Source: Brachionus rotundiformis | Taxonomy: Eukaryota; Rotifera; Eurotatoria; Ploima; Brachionidae | Assembly: GCA_016802295.1 (NCBI GenBank) | Contig: JAESIW010000179.1 | Span: forward strand, 1 to 64,000 | Length of the DNA stretch: 64,000 nucleotides | Direction: 5' to 3' | Part shown: positions 46,620 to 55,889 of the stretch, piece by piece | Layout: each line of letters starts with the position of its first letter | How positions within the stretch are numbered: the first letter of the stretch is position 1 | Notes under the pieces: model-generated | Told to the model about the DNA's origin: nothing | The model's database searches: none | What the model saw: the letters and a program-made list of their open reading frames with translations, nothing else | Program-made: the position numbers and the translations under genes

Positions 46620-46796
46620 TTAATAGTATCCACCATAGCCACCGTAGCCACCATAGCCATAACCGCCAAAGCCACCACAAGCTGGACCGATTGGAAGAGC
46701 TGGCAAGGCTGGAGCAATTGGAAGAGCTGGTAGAACTGGAGCTACTGGCATGATTGGAACAGCAGTAGCGCAACAACGTGATCGTCCGGCACCCAT
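46620..46796 (-). CDS. MGxGxS lipid-anchored Pro/Gly/Tyr protein, copy 1
   Basis: 58 residues in a frame too short for usual ORF cut-offs. N-terminus MGAGRSRCC: Gly2 and Ser6 fit the N-myristoylation consensus, and Cys8-Cys9 could be palmitoylated. There is no signal peptide, so the product should be cytoplasmic and membrane-tethered. The middle is a Pro/Ala/Leu/Ile stretch (VPIMPVAPVLPALPIAP) and the tail is Gly/Tyr (GGFGGYGYGG, YGGYGGYY). It differs from copies 3-6 by MGAGRS for MGCGKS and by a shorter spacer. No family recognised. Start chosen for the anchor motif and the CACC/AAAATG-type context shared by the copies. Confidence 0.8.
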   Translation of the reverse strand: MGAGRSRCCATAVPIMPVAPVLPALPIAPALPALPIGPACGGFGGYGYGGYGGYGGYY

Positions 46797-46847
46797 TATA
46801 ATGTTTTTCTTGTTAATATTTAATGCTTAGAATTGATTTTAACTCGT

Positions 46848-46854
46848 ATTTATA
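46848..46854 (-). promoter_or_regulatory. TATA box, MGxGxS gene copy 1
   Basis: TATAAAT about 52-58 bases before the ATG, in the context CTTATAAATA also seen in copy 2. Confidence 0.5.
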
Positions 46855-46859
46855 AGCTA

Positions 46860-47580
46860 AATTTACTTAATTTATCTTAATCGATTATCGATTTCTTTTG
46901 TTTAATTATTTTTTTTATTTAATTTAAAATTTAATAACGAAACAAAAAGATGATGATTTTTTTTATTAAACAAAAACATACTAAAATAAATTTACGTAAT
47001 TCCAATTAAATATAATTGATTTCATTATTTTCCTTACCTATTAATTCAGTAATGCATGAATTAAAATTTTTTGAGAATTAAATGAATAAGAAGAGATCTA
47101 AAACTATTGTTATTGAATTAAAGAATCTTTCTTTAAAAAAAAAAAAATCACTAATTGATATGATAACTAGCACGAAGGAAATTTTTTATTCTAAAACTCA
47201 AACAATAAGATATAACCAATACATTTAAAAAATGTATGGAAAATTTAAAATACTTTGAAAAATTTTTGGTAGATAAAAATTAATCAAATATAATCCTTTA
47301 ATTTGATACTTGGATTGGACCAAAGTATCATCACAACATAATTTTTTAGAATTAGATTCTCATATTTTATTTAATGCTTTTGTATGTAACTTAGGGAACA
47401 AAATCGCTCCAATTAACTCCTAGTTCGAATACCAAAGCATCGAAAAGTCAAGTGAAAATAAATAATTTGATTGAAGATTGTAAAAAATTTTAATTAAATT
47501 ATCTTCTTATGGTGATTTAATCCAAACTAAGTTCGATTATAAATCGAAACTTTTAAGACACTATTTTTCGCATATCTAAG
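46860..47580. other. AT-rich spacer
   Basis: No feature except possible upstream parts of the LINE relic that begins near 47585. Confidence 0.45.
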
Positions 47581-47584
47581 GCTA

Positions 47585-47735
47585 CATCTAGAATATTCAT
47601 CAACTGTCTGGACTAGTTCTATTTTTGAAGAATAAAAATGCTCCCGAAAAGATACAGAGAAGAGAAACTAAACTATGCTCTAGAATCAGAAATTGAAGTT
47701 ATGAAGATCGTTTTGTGTCCAGTCCTGAGTCTTCC
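47585..47735 (+). mobile_element. non-LTR retrotransposon relic
   Basis: Reads HLEYSSTVWTSSIFEE and, in an overlapping frame, KNAPEKIQRRETKLCS and SYEDR with stops. This matches hLEYassvW, lEkiQRRaTKl and YeeRL of LINE reverse transcriptases. The 89-codon frame at 47638 overlaps this relic in another frame and is not a host gene. Confidence 0.7.
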
Positions 47736-48189
47736 AATTCTCCAAAATTTCAAATTTAACAAAATTAGTAATCATGTAAGTTGGATGATTCCTCCTGCAC
47801 CATTTAACTCATTATTTCAATCTGGTTCTGTCAAGGAAATCAGAAGACACCTTAGAAAGCCTCATCCGATTGCTTACAGAGAACCAACTTCTTCACTAGT
47901 TAATTAATTCAAACCAAGATATAACAAATTCAAGTCAAGTCGACAACTACGTAGTTATAGTATTTATCACACTCTGTATTAAAAGATTATTGTCCGTGCA
48001 CTAGATTTCAGTGCAGCTAGCATATATGTCTTTCTATTAAGACACAACCAGCAATATAAGTATAACGAATTTTTCATAGGAAAGTAGACCATAAATGGTC
48101 TTCTTTATGTTCAAAACAGTCATTAGTACCGGTGTACCCGATCGGGATAGTCACAGAAACAAATCATATCAAATGAATTAATAAATTAC

Positions 48190-48402
48190 ATGGCTTTGTT
48201 TTACCAAAATGATTGTGATTTGAGCAGTTCAGAAAATGAATCCAATCCCGAGCAAGCAGAAGTCGAACAAGAGCCTCCTAGCGATTCAAACATTGAGAAA
48301 GAATATGTTACTGAAGCTACAGTCGAAGCTACAGTGGATTTACCAAGAAAACGAGGAATACCAAAGAAATCAACAACTATTTTTTTATATTTTGTCATTT
48401 AA
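48190..48402 (+). CDS. hypothetical acidic protein with AT-hook-like basic patch
   Basis: 70 codons, starting MALFYQNDCD, with an acidic Glu/Ser/Pro stretch and then PRKRGIPKKS, which resembles an AT-hook (RGRP core changed to RGIP). It could be the first exon of a transposon-encoded or nuclear protein, since it lies among LINE relics. No domain is complete. Low confidence. Confidence 0.25.
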   Translation: MALFYQNDCDLSSSENESNPEQAEVEQEPPSDSNIEKEYVTEATVEATVDLPRKRGIPKKSTTIFLYFVI

Positions 48403-48409
48403 ATAAATA

Positions 48410-49070
48410 TTTTCGTCACTAAAATTATTTTTTTTGTCTACAAATAAGGTTTTATTTTGTCAGTGAAAAATTATAAAAAAGTCATCTCAATCTATAAATT
48501 TGTCAGTCGTTTAGTTTTTTGTCAGAATAATTAGTTTTATATAGTCAGCTAAAACAAATTAAATTAGTCATCACTTTTAGATATTTTTGTCATCTTAAAA
48601 AAAATTAATTTGTCATCCCGAAAAAATATGAGCCAATTACAATACTTAAACAGATCAAATGAAAATTTTTCAAAAATTTAACAATTAAATTTTGTGTCAA
48701 AAAATAAAAAATAAAAATCCTTACTAAATTTTAATTTTTAAATACTTCCAAAAGAAGCATAGTTCATACTTTAATTATTTGGAAATTTTTAATTATCTTA
48801 ATCAATCTTTTTCAATATATTTACTACTATTTTAATGAATTAAATTCAAAATTTATTTAAGTTAAGTTCTTAATAACTTCATGCTGACCTTCAGAATATG
48901 ACTTCTCAATAAATTTATAATAATATTATAAGTTACAACAAGCAAGCAAGCTAGACTTGCGAAAATGGGAAACAGTAGGATCCCATCTATGGTAACTGTG
49001 GTATGTACTGTGTTTAGAGCACAGCCACTTCCTTAGCTCTGCCTTCATCACACTGAAAATTGTTATTCGT
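48410..49070. other. intergenic, retroelement-rich neighbourhood
   Basis: AT-rich with repeated TTTGTCA/TTTGTCAT words at about 48430-48620 spaced 30-50 bases apart. No gene supported. Confidence 0.35.
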
Positions 49071-49077
49071 TAGGTTA

Positions 49078-49330
49078 TCATTCACTCGTATCAATTATAC
49101 CGAGCTTCAGGACTTCATCCAAGGTAGGTTTCTCCTTACGTCTGTACTTATCCAGTCTGTTCTTGGATTGGTTGACGGATATGGATTGAACGATCTCTTG
49201 AGGTAGGGCGTTCCATGGCATAGTCACTCTATAAGTGAAAAATTTCTCTCTCAGTTGACTGTTGGCTGGGTGGTCAGACAAAGCTGTGCTGATTGGAGCT
49301 TCTTCTTGTTCTACCGTTGACTTTGACAGA
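49078..49330 (-). mobile_element. non-LTR retrotransposon relic, C-terminal end
   Basis: Minus strand contains LREKFFTYRVTMPWNALPQE and then SVNQSKNRLDKYRRKE. This matches the closing motif R-x-x-F-F-x-x-R-V-x-x-W-N-x-L-P-x-E-I-V...S-x-N-x-F-K-N-R-L-D-K-Y of LINE proteins. The frame starts inside the element, and upstream sequence is frameshifted. Confidence 0.8.
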
Positions 49331-49339
49331 CGGGGCTAT

Positions 49340-50400
49340 GTGCCAGTTTAGAATTTTAGTGCCTATGTAACATTTAAAGAATTGAATTTTATTTTTAAAA
49401 AAATATTTTAAGTCATATTTTAACTTTGAAATTAAATTTATGCTGAATGAACCAGTTTAATTGAATTACCAATCTGTTAAACTTAACAATCAACTAAATA
49501 TTTTATTTAAGTTTAATTAAAAATTAAAATAGATATAATAGAAAATAAATTAACCATCATTTTCATGATTTTTACATAATTAAGATTCAAAAATCAAATC
49601 ACATTGGTAATAATTAACATTTCAAATTAAAATCAATTAATTAATCTTTTAACATGATTTATTAAACTTGATCACTTTTTCATAAAAGCTTTGTTTGTAT
49701 AAGAAACAAAATCAATCTTTAAACAAATTATTGTTTAGAGTATTATAACTTTATCATAAAAAGAACGTAAAAGATAATAAAAATAAGCATATTACTACTT
49801 TGAAGTATTTAACTTCTGATATATTAAAAAAATATTAATCCCCTAGACCCTGCTTACTTTAAAAGCCTAAATTATACTTTAGGAAAATTATTTCTAGTTT
49901 TTTTTAATTTTTAATCACAGAAAAAATAATTTAAATTTAGATCTTTGTGGCTAAATTTTTATATTAATCCTAAATTTATTTGATAATTAGAAATAATGAA
50001 AAAACTAATTTAGCTTCCATTTAGCTTGGTATTAAAAGTTTCAAAAAAATTTAGTTTGAAAAAAAATCTAACATAAAAACAAAAATAAAGTTTTATAATA
50101 AATTATAAAAATTTTATGTCATTTATTTATTTAAAATAGAATAAATCACAGATGCTGGGTGATAAAAATATTTTCATTTTTCTCTATATTTTCAAAGTTT
50201 TAATCTTTGTAAATATTAAAATTCGAGAATTTATCTAATTAAAAAATTATCTTTTTCCTTTAAGTTCCTATTAAATTTGACATTTATCTTAGTTTGTTTG
50301 TACAAAGATGACTTACAAATAAGATTTATCAAAAAAGATTGATTTTGCGAAAAAATTAATTTATTAAAATTTAAAATATAATAATTTAAGCTTAGTTATA
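49340..50400. other. AT-rich spacer
   Basis: Nothing supported. Confidence 0.5.
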
Positions 50401-50404
50401 ATGT

Positions 50405-50572
50405 TTAATAGTATCCACCATAGCCACCGTAGCCATAACCGCCAAAGCCACCACAAGCTGGACCGATTGGAAGAGCTGGCAAGGCTGGAGCAATTGGAAG
50501 AGCTGGTAGAGCTGGAGCTACTGGCATGATTGGAACAGCAGTAGCGCAACAACGTGATCGTCCGGCACCCAT
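50405..50572 (-). CDS. MGxGxS lipid-anchored Pro/Gly/Tyr protein, copy 2
   Basis: 55 residues, nearly identical to copy 1 (Ala for Val at position 21 and one GGY triplet fewer in the tail). Same MGAGRSRCC start. Length difference is exactly one Gly-Gly-Tyr unit, so the tail behaves as a coding microsatellite. Upstream sequence is diverged from copy 1 except around the TATA box. Confidence 0.8.
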   Translation of the reverse strand: MGAGRSRCCATAVPIMPVAPALPALPIAPALPALPIGPACGGFGGYGYGGYGGYY

Positions 50573-50636
50573 TATTTTTTACTTGTTATTTGATTTTTTA
50601 TTAAAATTGATGTTGAAAATCTCTTTTTTCGCTCTT

Positions 50637-50643
50637 ATTTATA
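50637..50643 (-). promoter_or_regulatory. TATA box, MGxGxS gene copy 2
   Basis: TATAAAT about 65-71 bases before the ATG, in the context CTTATAAATAAG. Confidence 0.5.
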
Positions 50644-50649
50644 AGCCAC

Positions 50650-50990
50650 CAAAAATTCTAGAAACATTAATCAATTATTGATTTCCTATTGTTTTTTTTT
50701 TTAATTTAAATTAGCTTTAGAAAAATAAAAATCATACCCGAAAACTATTCAAATTATCTTAAATTCTCATTCATTAAAATTTATCGCCTAAGAATTTTTT
50801 TTCATAACAAAATATAATTTTTTTCTTACCTACACTCAAACCAAATTGGTTGTATTATTTAAAAATTTAAATGCTAAAAAAATTATCTTTTAAATGTCTT
50901 CAAGCTTAATTCCTTCCATCCAGTTTTTGCTCCTTAATCCTCACTTAGGGGAATATTTAAAGTCAGAATTGTTGAACTAAGAGTCAAATA
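50650..50990. other. spacer between divergent genes
   Basis: AT-rich, presumably shared promoter region of copy 2 (minus) and the Ly6-like gene (plus). Confidence 0.4.
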
Positions 50991-50996
50991 TTAGAA

Positions 50997-51383
50997 ATGA
51001 TAAAATTAAGTTTAGTTTTTTTGATAGCTTGCTTGGTTAATAATGCGTTCGGACTCAAATGCTTGAGCTGTTCGAGCCATTATGACCAGTGTGGCACTCA
51101 GGTGACCAATCTGTATCGTGTAGCACAAGAAAAGTGCAGTTCTCGCTGTTTTATCCGAGTAGACAGTCGAGGAATTCTAACTAGAGGTTGCGACGCAGGC
51201 TACGTGTTTGCTGATGATCCAAATATTCCAGACAATGGCTGTGGTTTCAAAAACGATGAATATTGGTGCTGGTGTACCGATTCTGATTTGTGCAATGCAC
51301 TAGCTCCAAAAAAGCTATTCAAGTATAATTTTAGTAGGAATGAGCAGAACAGTGGGTTGGAAAATTTTTTTATTTATGTTTAA
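50997..51383 (+). CDS. Ly6/three-finger-like secreted protein
   Basis: 128 codons; signal peptide 1-19 (MIKLSLVFLIACLVNNAFG) followed at once by LKCLSC, the typical Ly6/uPAR opening. Ten cysteines follow (C22, C25, C32, the EKCSSRC pair, RGC, NGC, WCWC and DLC) and the module closes with CTDSDLCN, matching the Ly6 C-x-x-D-x-C-N ending. The open frame runs past the domain, but a GTATAATTT donor near 51323 and a CTAATAG acceptor near 51418 could splice to an Asp/Asn/Gly-rich exon ending at about 51500, so the C-terminus is uncertain. A GPI anchor is common in the family but is not clear here. Extracellular ligand or membrane modulator (family inference). Confidence 0.8.
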   Translation: MIKLSLVFLIACLVNNAFGLKCLSCSSHYDQCGTQVTNLYRVAQEKCSSRCFIRVDSRGILTRGCDAGYVFADDPNIPDNGCGFKNDEYWCWCTDSDLCNALAPKKLFKYNFSRNEQNSGLENFFIYV

Positions 51384-51417
51384 AGATTAATTTATTTTAA
51401 AATTATTTCTAATAGAA

Positions 51418-51500
51418 TTGGAAATGAAGCCGACAACGGTGATTATGGCAATGGTGATGGTAATGAGAATGAAGAACTGAAAACAACAGATATTTTCTAG
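51418..51500 (+). CDS. possible second exon of the Ly6-like gene
   Basis: After the acceptor-like CTAATAG the frame reads IGNEADNGDYGNGDGNENEE and then LKTTDIF before a stop. Joining it in phase 2 to a donor inside LFKY replaces the open-frame tail. An alternative phase gives a hydrophobic Met/Val tail that could be a GPI signal. Undecided. Confidence 0.35.
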
Positions 51501-51666
51501 CTTTAGTTGCTTCGTGTTAGCTTTAGTCATTTTACATTTCAAAAATTTAATTTTAATAAAATTTTAATTAAAGTTTTCTTTTGATTTGAAACGCTTGGTT
51601 GAAGACATAATTTTGAATATTTATTTTAAGATTGTTTATATTTTGGAAAAATAAAGAAATTTTAAA

Positions 51667-51810
51667 ATGAAAAACGAAGATAAAAGCATTGTAGATAAGC
51701 AGCCGTTTATTTATGTACAAGAAGATAACGGAGACCAAGTAAAAAAAGGAGATTGTCTAGTTTGTGATTGCTGTTGTTGTTGTGATTGCTTTTTTTGCTT
51801 TTGTTTTTGA
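51667..51810 (+). CDS. CYSTM-like Cys-rich tail microprotein
   Basis: 47 residues, below most ORF cut-offs. The N-terminal 28 residues are hydrophilic (MKNEDKSIVDKQPFIYVQED). The C-terminus holds ten cysteines in 17 residues mixed with Phe (DCLVCDCCCCCDCFFCFCF). A disordered head and a short Cys-rich membrane-associated tail is the plan of the CYSTM (cysteine-rich transmembrane module) stress-tolerance proteins, although the usual Pro/Gln-rich head is lacking. It lies just downstream of the Ly6-like gene on the same strand. Membrane-associated, possibly palmitoylated or metal-binding (inference). Confidence 0.6.
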   Translation: MKNEDKSIVDKQPFIYVQEDNGDQVKKGDCLVCDCCCCCDCFFCFCF

Positions 51811-52226
51811 TGACACTTTTTTTAAACTATTAATTTTGATCGTTTAATACTTAAATAAAGAATCGTAATACTAAAACCATGTTTTTTTGTCAATTTTTAC
51901 ATAATTAAATTATTCATTTTAAAAATTTTTCGAATTTGATCCTTTGAGCCATCAAGGCATTAAACTTCGAAATTTCTAAATTTCTCCAACTGTTAATAAG
52001 TCATAAAGATTGGAACGCATTATACAATGAAAATAAATATATTAGATAATTTAAAAAGTTAATGCCTAATCAAATTATCTAAAATTAAAAACAATCATTT
52101 CAAATCCCATTTTTTTTGCATCCAAGAAATTTCTATACTTGTGTGTAATTATTAGTATTATTTTCATTCAATTATTCAATTCCCAAATTAATTTCGCTTT
52201 TGGCTTTCTAAAGTTTTTAGTCTTCT

Positions 52227-52261
52227 CAAACTTTTACCAAATCAAGAGAGGTAAAAGTTTG
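52227..52261. repeat. 12-bp perfect hairpin
   Basis: CAAACTTTTACC, an 11-base loop, then GGTAAAAGTTTG. Exact complement over 12 bases. Function unknown. Confidence 0.8.
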
Positions 52262-52786
52262 ATTTGATAAAAGTTGGAGTTATAAACTCCAAAAAAATAG
52301 ATGCTTACATTCAAAACAAAAACTGAGTATTTACCCTGCATTTCGTATATCTAAATTACAACTCAAAAACAAAACTCCATTCGACCATATATCTTACCTA
52401 TCATGAACATAGCTGAATTTGATTAACAATACAAAAAGATATTGTAAACAAAAACATTTAATCTTTTTATTGTTTTAATTTTCTCTTTTTTTAAAATTAA
52501 TCTAAATTTTCTAAAATTAAAATTGCTAACAAAAGGCCTGAAAAGAAGGCTATGTCCCTTTTCGTAACTTCTTTGTTTTAATTTAGATAAATTTATTTAC
52601 CAAAAAAATGAAAAAAAAAAATATTAGGTAATTTTAAAATTTTAAAAACATTGGATTTTTTTATCTTATTAAAATTCAATCATTAACTATCACTAATTTA
52701 TCTAAATTAAATACAAAGAAGCGATTTTGGTATTTTGTAATATTAATTAATTTAAATTATTGATCATTTTTGAGATCTATGTTAAG

Positions 52787-52966
52787 ATGTCAGATGCCAT
52801 TAGATGTTTTGGTTATGGAAAAAAGCTAAAAATGAATTTCTTAAATAGCAAACGTGTTGAATTATTAATTCTTTTCCAAATACTGCTTTGTTATTGCTTT
52901 TTAAATTTAATAAGCCAAATAACAATTTTTGCCAAAAACTTAATACTGAGTATAAGAATTTTTTGA
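52787..52966 (+). CDS. doubtful small membrane protein
   Basis: 59 codons from MSDAIRCFGYGKK, with a hydrophobic stretch LLILFQILLCYCFLNL that could span a membrane. No homologue recognised. It may be chance in AT-rich DNA, where Leu/Ile/Phe codons are common. Confidence 0.25.
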   Translation: MSDAIRCFGYGKKLKMNFLNSKRVELLILFQILLCYCFLNLISQITIFAKNLILSIRIF

Positions 52967-53189
52967 TGTTTTACAATATTAGAATGGAAAAGTTTTAATA
53001 GAAAAAAGAAGAGGAAAAATTAAAAGAAGAATTTTCTATTCGAAAAAAAATATATTTAAATGTCATTTTAAAATTAAAATATTTTTATCTTATTAAAATA
53101 AATCATTTACTATTACTAATTAAAGAAAATAAAATTAAATTGACGTTTTAACCAAGGTATCTGTTTGAAAAATAAAACAAAAATTAAAC

Positions 53190-53417
53190 ATGAATTTTTT
53201 TCAGTTGTGTATTATATTTTTGATAATAACTGCTTCGTTTACAGAAGCAATGCCGGCAAAAGAGTTACCAATGCAGATCGATTATGGTGAAAATGTGATT
53301 CGTTTGGTCAAATCAAAGAGACAAAATAGCGAGAGTAAAATTCAAATTAATCCGAATTATATAGAAAGGGATACCATCAATCCACAGTTGTATCCTCCAA
53401 AAGCTCAAATTGATTAA
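53190..53417 (+). CDS. secreted peptide precursor with KSKR site
   Basis: 75 residues. Signal peptide 1-20 (MNFFQLCIIFLIITASFTEA). A short propeptide (MPAKELPMQIDYGENVIRLV) leads to KSKR at 41-44, a convertase-type site whose cleavage leaves Gln, as in the Asn-rich proteins of the 13-15 kb cluster. The remaining 31 residues (QNSESKIQINPNYIERDTIN and a Pro/Tyr tail) would be the mature peptide. No cysteines and no amidation glycine. Function unknown; peptide hormone or gland peptide are possible. Confidence 0.65.
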   Translation: MNFFQLCIIFLIITASFTEAMPAKELPMQIDYGENVIRLVKSKRQNSESKIQINPNYIERDTINPQLYPPKAQID

Positions 53418-53555
53418 AAATTTTATAAAGAATTTCTCAGAAAATATACTTTTATATGAATAAATTTAAAAATAAAATTATAATTGCTAATATTTTATTT
53501 CTTCATTTGAAAAATAAATTCTAAAAAAATTTTTTTAAATAGTTTTGAGAAAACA

Positions 53556-53777
53556 ATGAAATTTTTGGCATTTTTTCTATTAGCGATTCTTTTTTTGGTA
53601 ATGGGGAGTAAAAAGGCGGAAAAGTCACCGGAAAATATAGGTCTTGATGGAGTTCGAATCATTGAAGACAAAGATTTATTAGACTCGATTAATTTAGACG
53701 ACTTAACAAAAAATGCCAGAAAAGTAAAACCGACTAGATTCCATGGTAAAAGTAAAGAACCAACCAAAGACTTGTAA
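53556..53777 (+). CDS. small secreted protein
   Basis: 73 residues. Signal peptide about 1-17 (MKFLAFFLLAILFLVMG), then a Lys/Asp/Glu-rich chain without cysteine (SKKAEKSPENIGLDGVRI, DLLDSINLDDLTKNARK). It follows the 53.2 kb peptide gene by about 140 bases on the same strand with a similar size and layout, so both may be a locally expanded gland-peptide set (inference). No family recognised. Confidence 0.6.
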   Translation: MKFLAFFLLAILFLVMGSKKAEKSPENIGLDGVRIIEDKDLLDSINLDDLTKNARKVKPTRFHGKSKEPTKDL

Positions 53778-53789
53778 TAGCAACGAACA

Positions 53790-54475
53790 TAATCAAATAT
53801 GTATACGAATTAAAGCGATTGGTTTTTTTTTCGATTTGATCAAAAAAATTTTACATTAGAAATATTAGAAATTGTTTATTGTTTTGGAATTCAAATTCGA
53901 AAATTAGTAGGCATAATTTTTAAACTAATTAAAAATTTCAAAAAAATATTTTTTTTTAAGATTTTTTCAAGATTTTAGACTTATTTCTTAATAAAATAAT
54001 TAAAAATGAATTGGCACCTCTCTATTATAAGTCAAAATTTGTATTTTTATAAATTATAACACTAAAAATGAATATCGGAAAATAAGAAAAATAAATAACA
54101 TTATAGAATAGTTGAAATTGACTGGATTTTTATTAAAAAATTCAAATTTCATATTTTTCATTAAAAAAAAGGATATTTATTTCAATTAAAATTCAATGAT
54201 TAAACACTTGACCATTAGAATAAACAGTCAAGTTACAATATGAAAAAAATGATATCAATTTCTATTGTAAATATTAACTTTCAATAGAGAAATAATTACC
54301 GTATTCCCTTGCAAATAATTTTTCCCTTAGACCCCTTTTTTTAAGGCTAATCAAGAGTAGCTTAGTTCTATCTATATTGCTTTCTTGTAAACCATACTTA
54401 TATTTTTAAAAAATATTTAATTTGAAGAAAATTTTCTATCATCTAAAGGCTTAAATTCTTCAATAAAGACACGAT
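53790..54475. other. AT-rich spacer
   Basis: Nothing supported. Confidence 0.5.
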
Positions 54476-54479
54476 TTAA

Positions 54480-54790
54480 ATTCTCTGCCTTCATTGTTGT
54501 TTTTCCTAGTGTCATTCCCATTCTGGTGATTGTTGATCTCCATATTATTGCTGGTCGTCCTACCTTTCTTCGCAGCTCTGTTTGGTATTCGTATTCTTTT
54601 CATTCCAAGTGCTTGTCAGCACAGTGTTTTGTTGTTGATACACTGACTGATTGGCTCTGTATTTGTTCAGTTGTTCCAGGCCAGTGTATCCCAAGAATCC
54701 TTCTCAGGTTACCAGAGTGAAGCTAAAATTTTTCAAGACCAACGCTCCCTGAGTTTGTTTCAGGAATGGTTCTATCATTCCAAGCTTCGA
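54480..54790 (-). mobile_element. non-LTR retrotransposon relic (C-terminal domain)
   Basis: A 79-codon minus-strand frame with one internal stop reads NLRRILGIHWPGTTEQIQ, then LRRKVGRPAIIWRSTI and MGMTLGK. These match RILxIHWPd, the GRPxxTWRR motif and the following G-x-T-W-G segment typical of many LINE C-termini. The frame continues upstream past another stop to about 54790 or further. Extra GC content sets it off from its flanks. Confidence 0.8.
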
Positions 54791-54799
54791 TTCTGCATC

Positions 54800-55320
54800 T
54801 CTTTTTCGCGGTAAATGTCCAATTTGTCTGCTTAAAACGTCCCCTTAAGCCGAACTGATGGTGTAATGATTCGATCAGCTTCCACTTAAATACCAAGTAA
54901 TGATCAGGTTCACTTATACTTCGGCTCTTCTCAAAGCGCTTAGGGCTGACTACACAGCAGCACAAGTATAAAAGATTACAAAGATTACAAAGAAGATTAT
55001 ACAGATACACAGAAAGAAGATAAAGAGGAGAGTAGAAAACCCGAATGGTTGATGGAAGACCATTGATGAGGCTTGAAACTGATACTTACAAATATAAAAA
55101 TTAAAAAGAAGTTCAGATTTTAAAATATTTAAAATAATTAAAATTTTTGTATTTATATGAATATGAAAAGATATTTCAGATAAAAAAAAGGAAAAAAAAT
55201 ACAAAATTCAAAGTAATTACAATTTCATTATAAAAAAAAATTATTTTTTTTTATTTTAAAAATAAATTAAATATAATCAATTCAAACAGATTAAATTAAC
55301 GAAAAAAACATAAAGAATTA
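54800..55320. other. probable LINE remnant and spacer
   Basis: GC-richer to about 54990, then AT-rich. No intact gene. Confidence 0.4.
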
Positions 55321-55475
55321 AAAAAAAATAAAAACTATTGTTATATAACTATTGTTATATAGTGTTTATAAAACATTCAATAATGAATGATTCAAAACAA
55401 TAATTAAAAAAAAAAGTAATCGGCGTATCTATTTGAGAAAACAATAACTACTGATATTGAATAGAAATCAGTGAA

Positions 55476-55482
55476 TATAAAT
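55476..55482 (+). promoter_or_regulatory. TATA box, MGxGxS gene copy 3
   Basis: TATAAAT 85 bases before the ATG. Copies 4, 5 and 6 place it at the same distance. Confidence 0.6.
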
Positions 55483-55560
55483 ATTGGCAAAAAAGCTACT
55501 TCAGACATTCAGAAAATAGTAAATCAATAATCAAATCTAATAAAACACAAAAGAATCAAA

Positions 55561-55740
55561 ATGGGTTGCGGAAAATCTAGATGCTGCGCTACTGCTATTC
55601 CAGCCATTCCAGTCGCTCCAATCGCTCCAGCCTTGCCAATCGCCCCAGCTTTGCCTGCTCTCCCAATCGCTCCATCTTGCGGTGGTTACTACGGTGGTCT
55701 AGGAGGCTATGGTGGATACGGTGGATACGGATACTACTAA
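55561..55740 (+). CDS. MGCGKS lipid-anchored Pro/Gly/Tyr protein, copy 3
   Basis: 59 residues. MGCGKSRCC: Gly2 plus Ser6 fit N-myristoylation, and Cys3 next to it is the classic palmitoylation position of dually acylated proteins (as in Src-family and G-alpha proteins). Residues 13-38 are a regular Pro/Ala/Ile/Leu run (IPAIPVAPIAPALPIAP), and residues 39-59 are SCGGYYGGLGGYGGYGGYGYY. The protein is identical in copies 3-6. There is no signal peptide or transmembrane helix. Predicted to sit on the cytoplasmic face of a membrane with a sticky Tyr/Gly tail that may self-associate (inference). A longer frame in +2 (MLRYCYSSHS...) is a shadow created by the repeats. Confidence 0.82.
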   Translation: MGCGKSRCCATAIPAIPVAPIAPALPIAPALPALPIAPSCGGYYGGLGGYGGYGGYGYY

Positions 55741-55799
55741 ATCTCCATGTCTATCAACTTATTATACAAATATAAAAAACAGCTTTATCTCTAATTAAT

Positions 55800-55821
55800 A
55801 CAAGATTTTTACCAATCTTGT
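55800..55821 (+). other. 3' UTR stem-loop, MGxGxS copy 3
   Basis: ACAAGATT-TTTACC-AATCTTGT: 8-bp stem, 6-base loop, followed by GC and a T-run. It lies 60 bases after the stop codon and is conserved in all copies that keep this 3' UTR. Confidence 0.75.
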
Positions 55822-55889
55822 GCTTTTTTTTTTAAAAAACCAAAATAAAGTATTTGATCGATCAATTTCAATATTAATTTTTTTCCTTT

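Larger units (their letters stand above)
51815..53180. other. intergenic with strong hairpin
   Basis: AT-rich. It contains a perfect 12-bp inverted repeat at 52227-52261 and one doubtful short frame at 52787. Confidence 0.45.
55325..55885. repeat. direct-repeat unit A (MGxGxS gene copy 3)
   Basis: About 550 bases, near identical to 62655-63205, covering 230 bases of upstream DNA, the gene and its 3' UTR with stem-loop. Confidence 0.85.

Noticed and set aside
47638..47907. 89-codon plus-strand frame
   Set aside because: Overlaps a LINE relic in a different frame, so it is not a host gene.
55581..55775. 64-codon frame MLRYCYSSHS..., repeated at 59794, 61399 and 62903, with related frames at 46582 and 50364
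   Set aside because: Shadow of the MGCGKS/MGAGRS genes in another frame. It has no signal peptide and its codons follow the repeats of the real frame.
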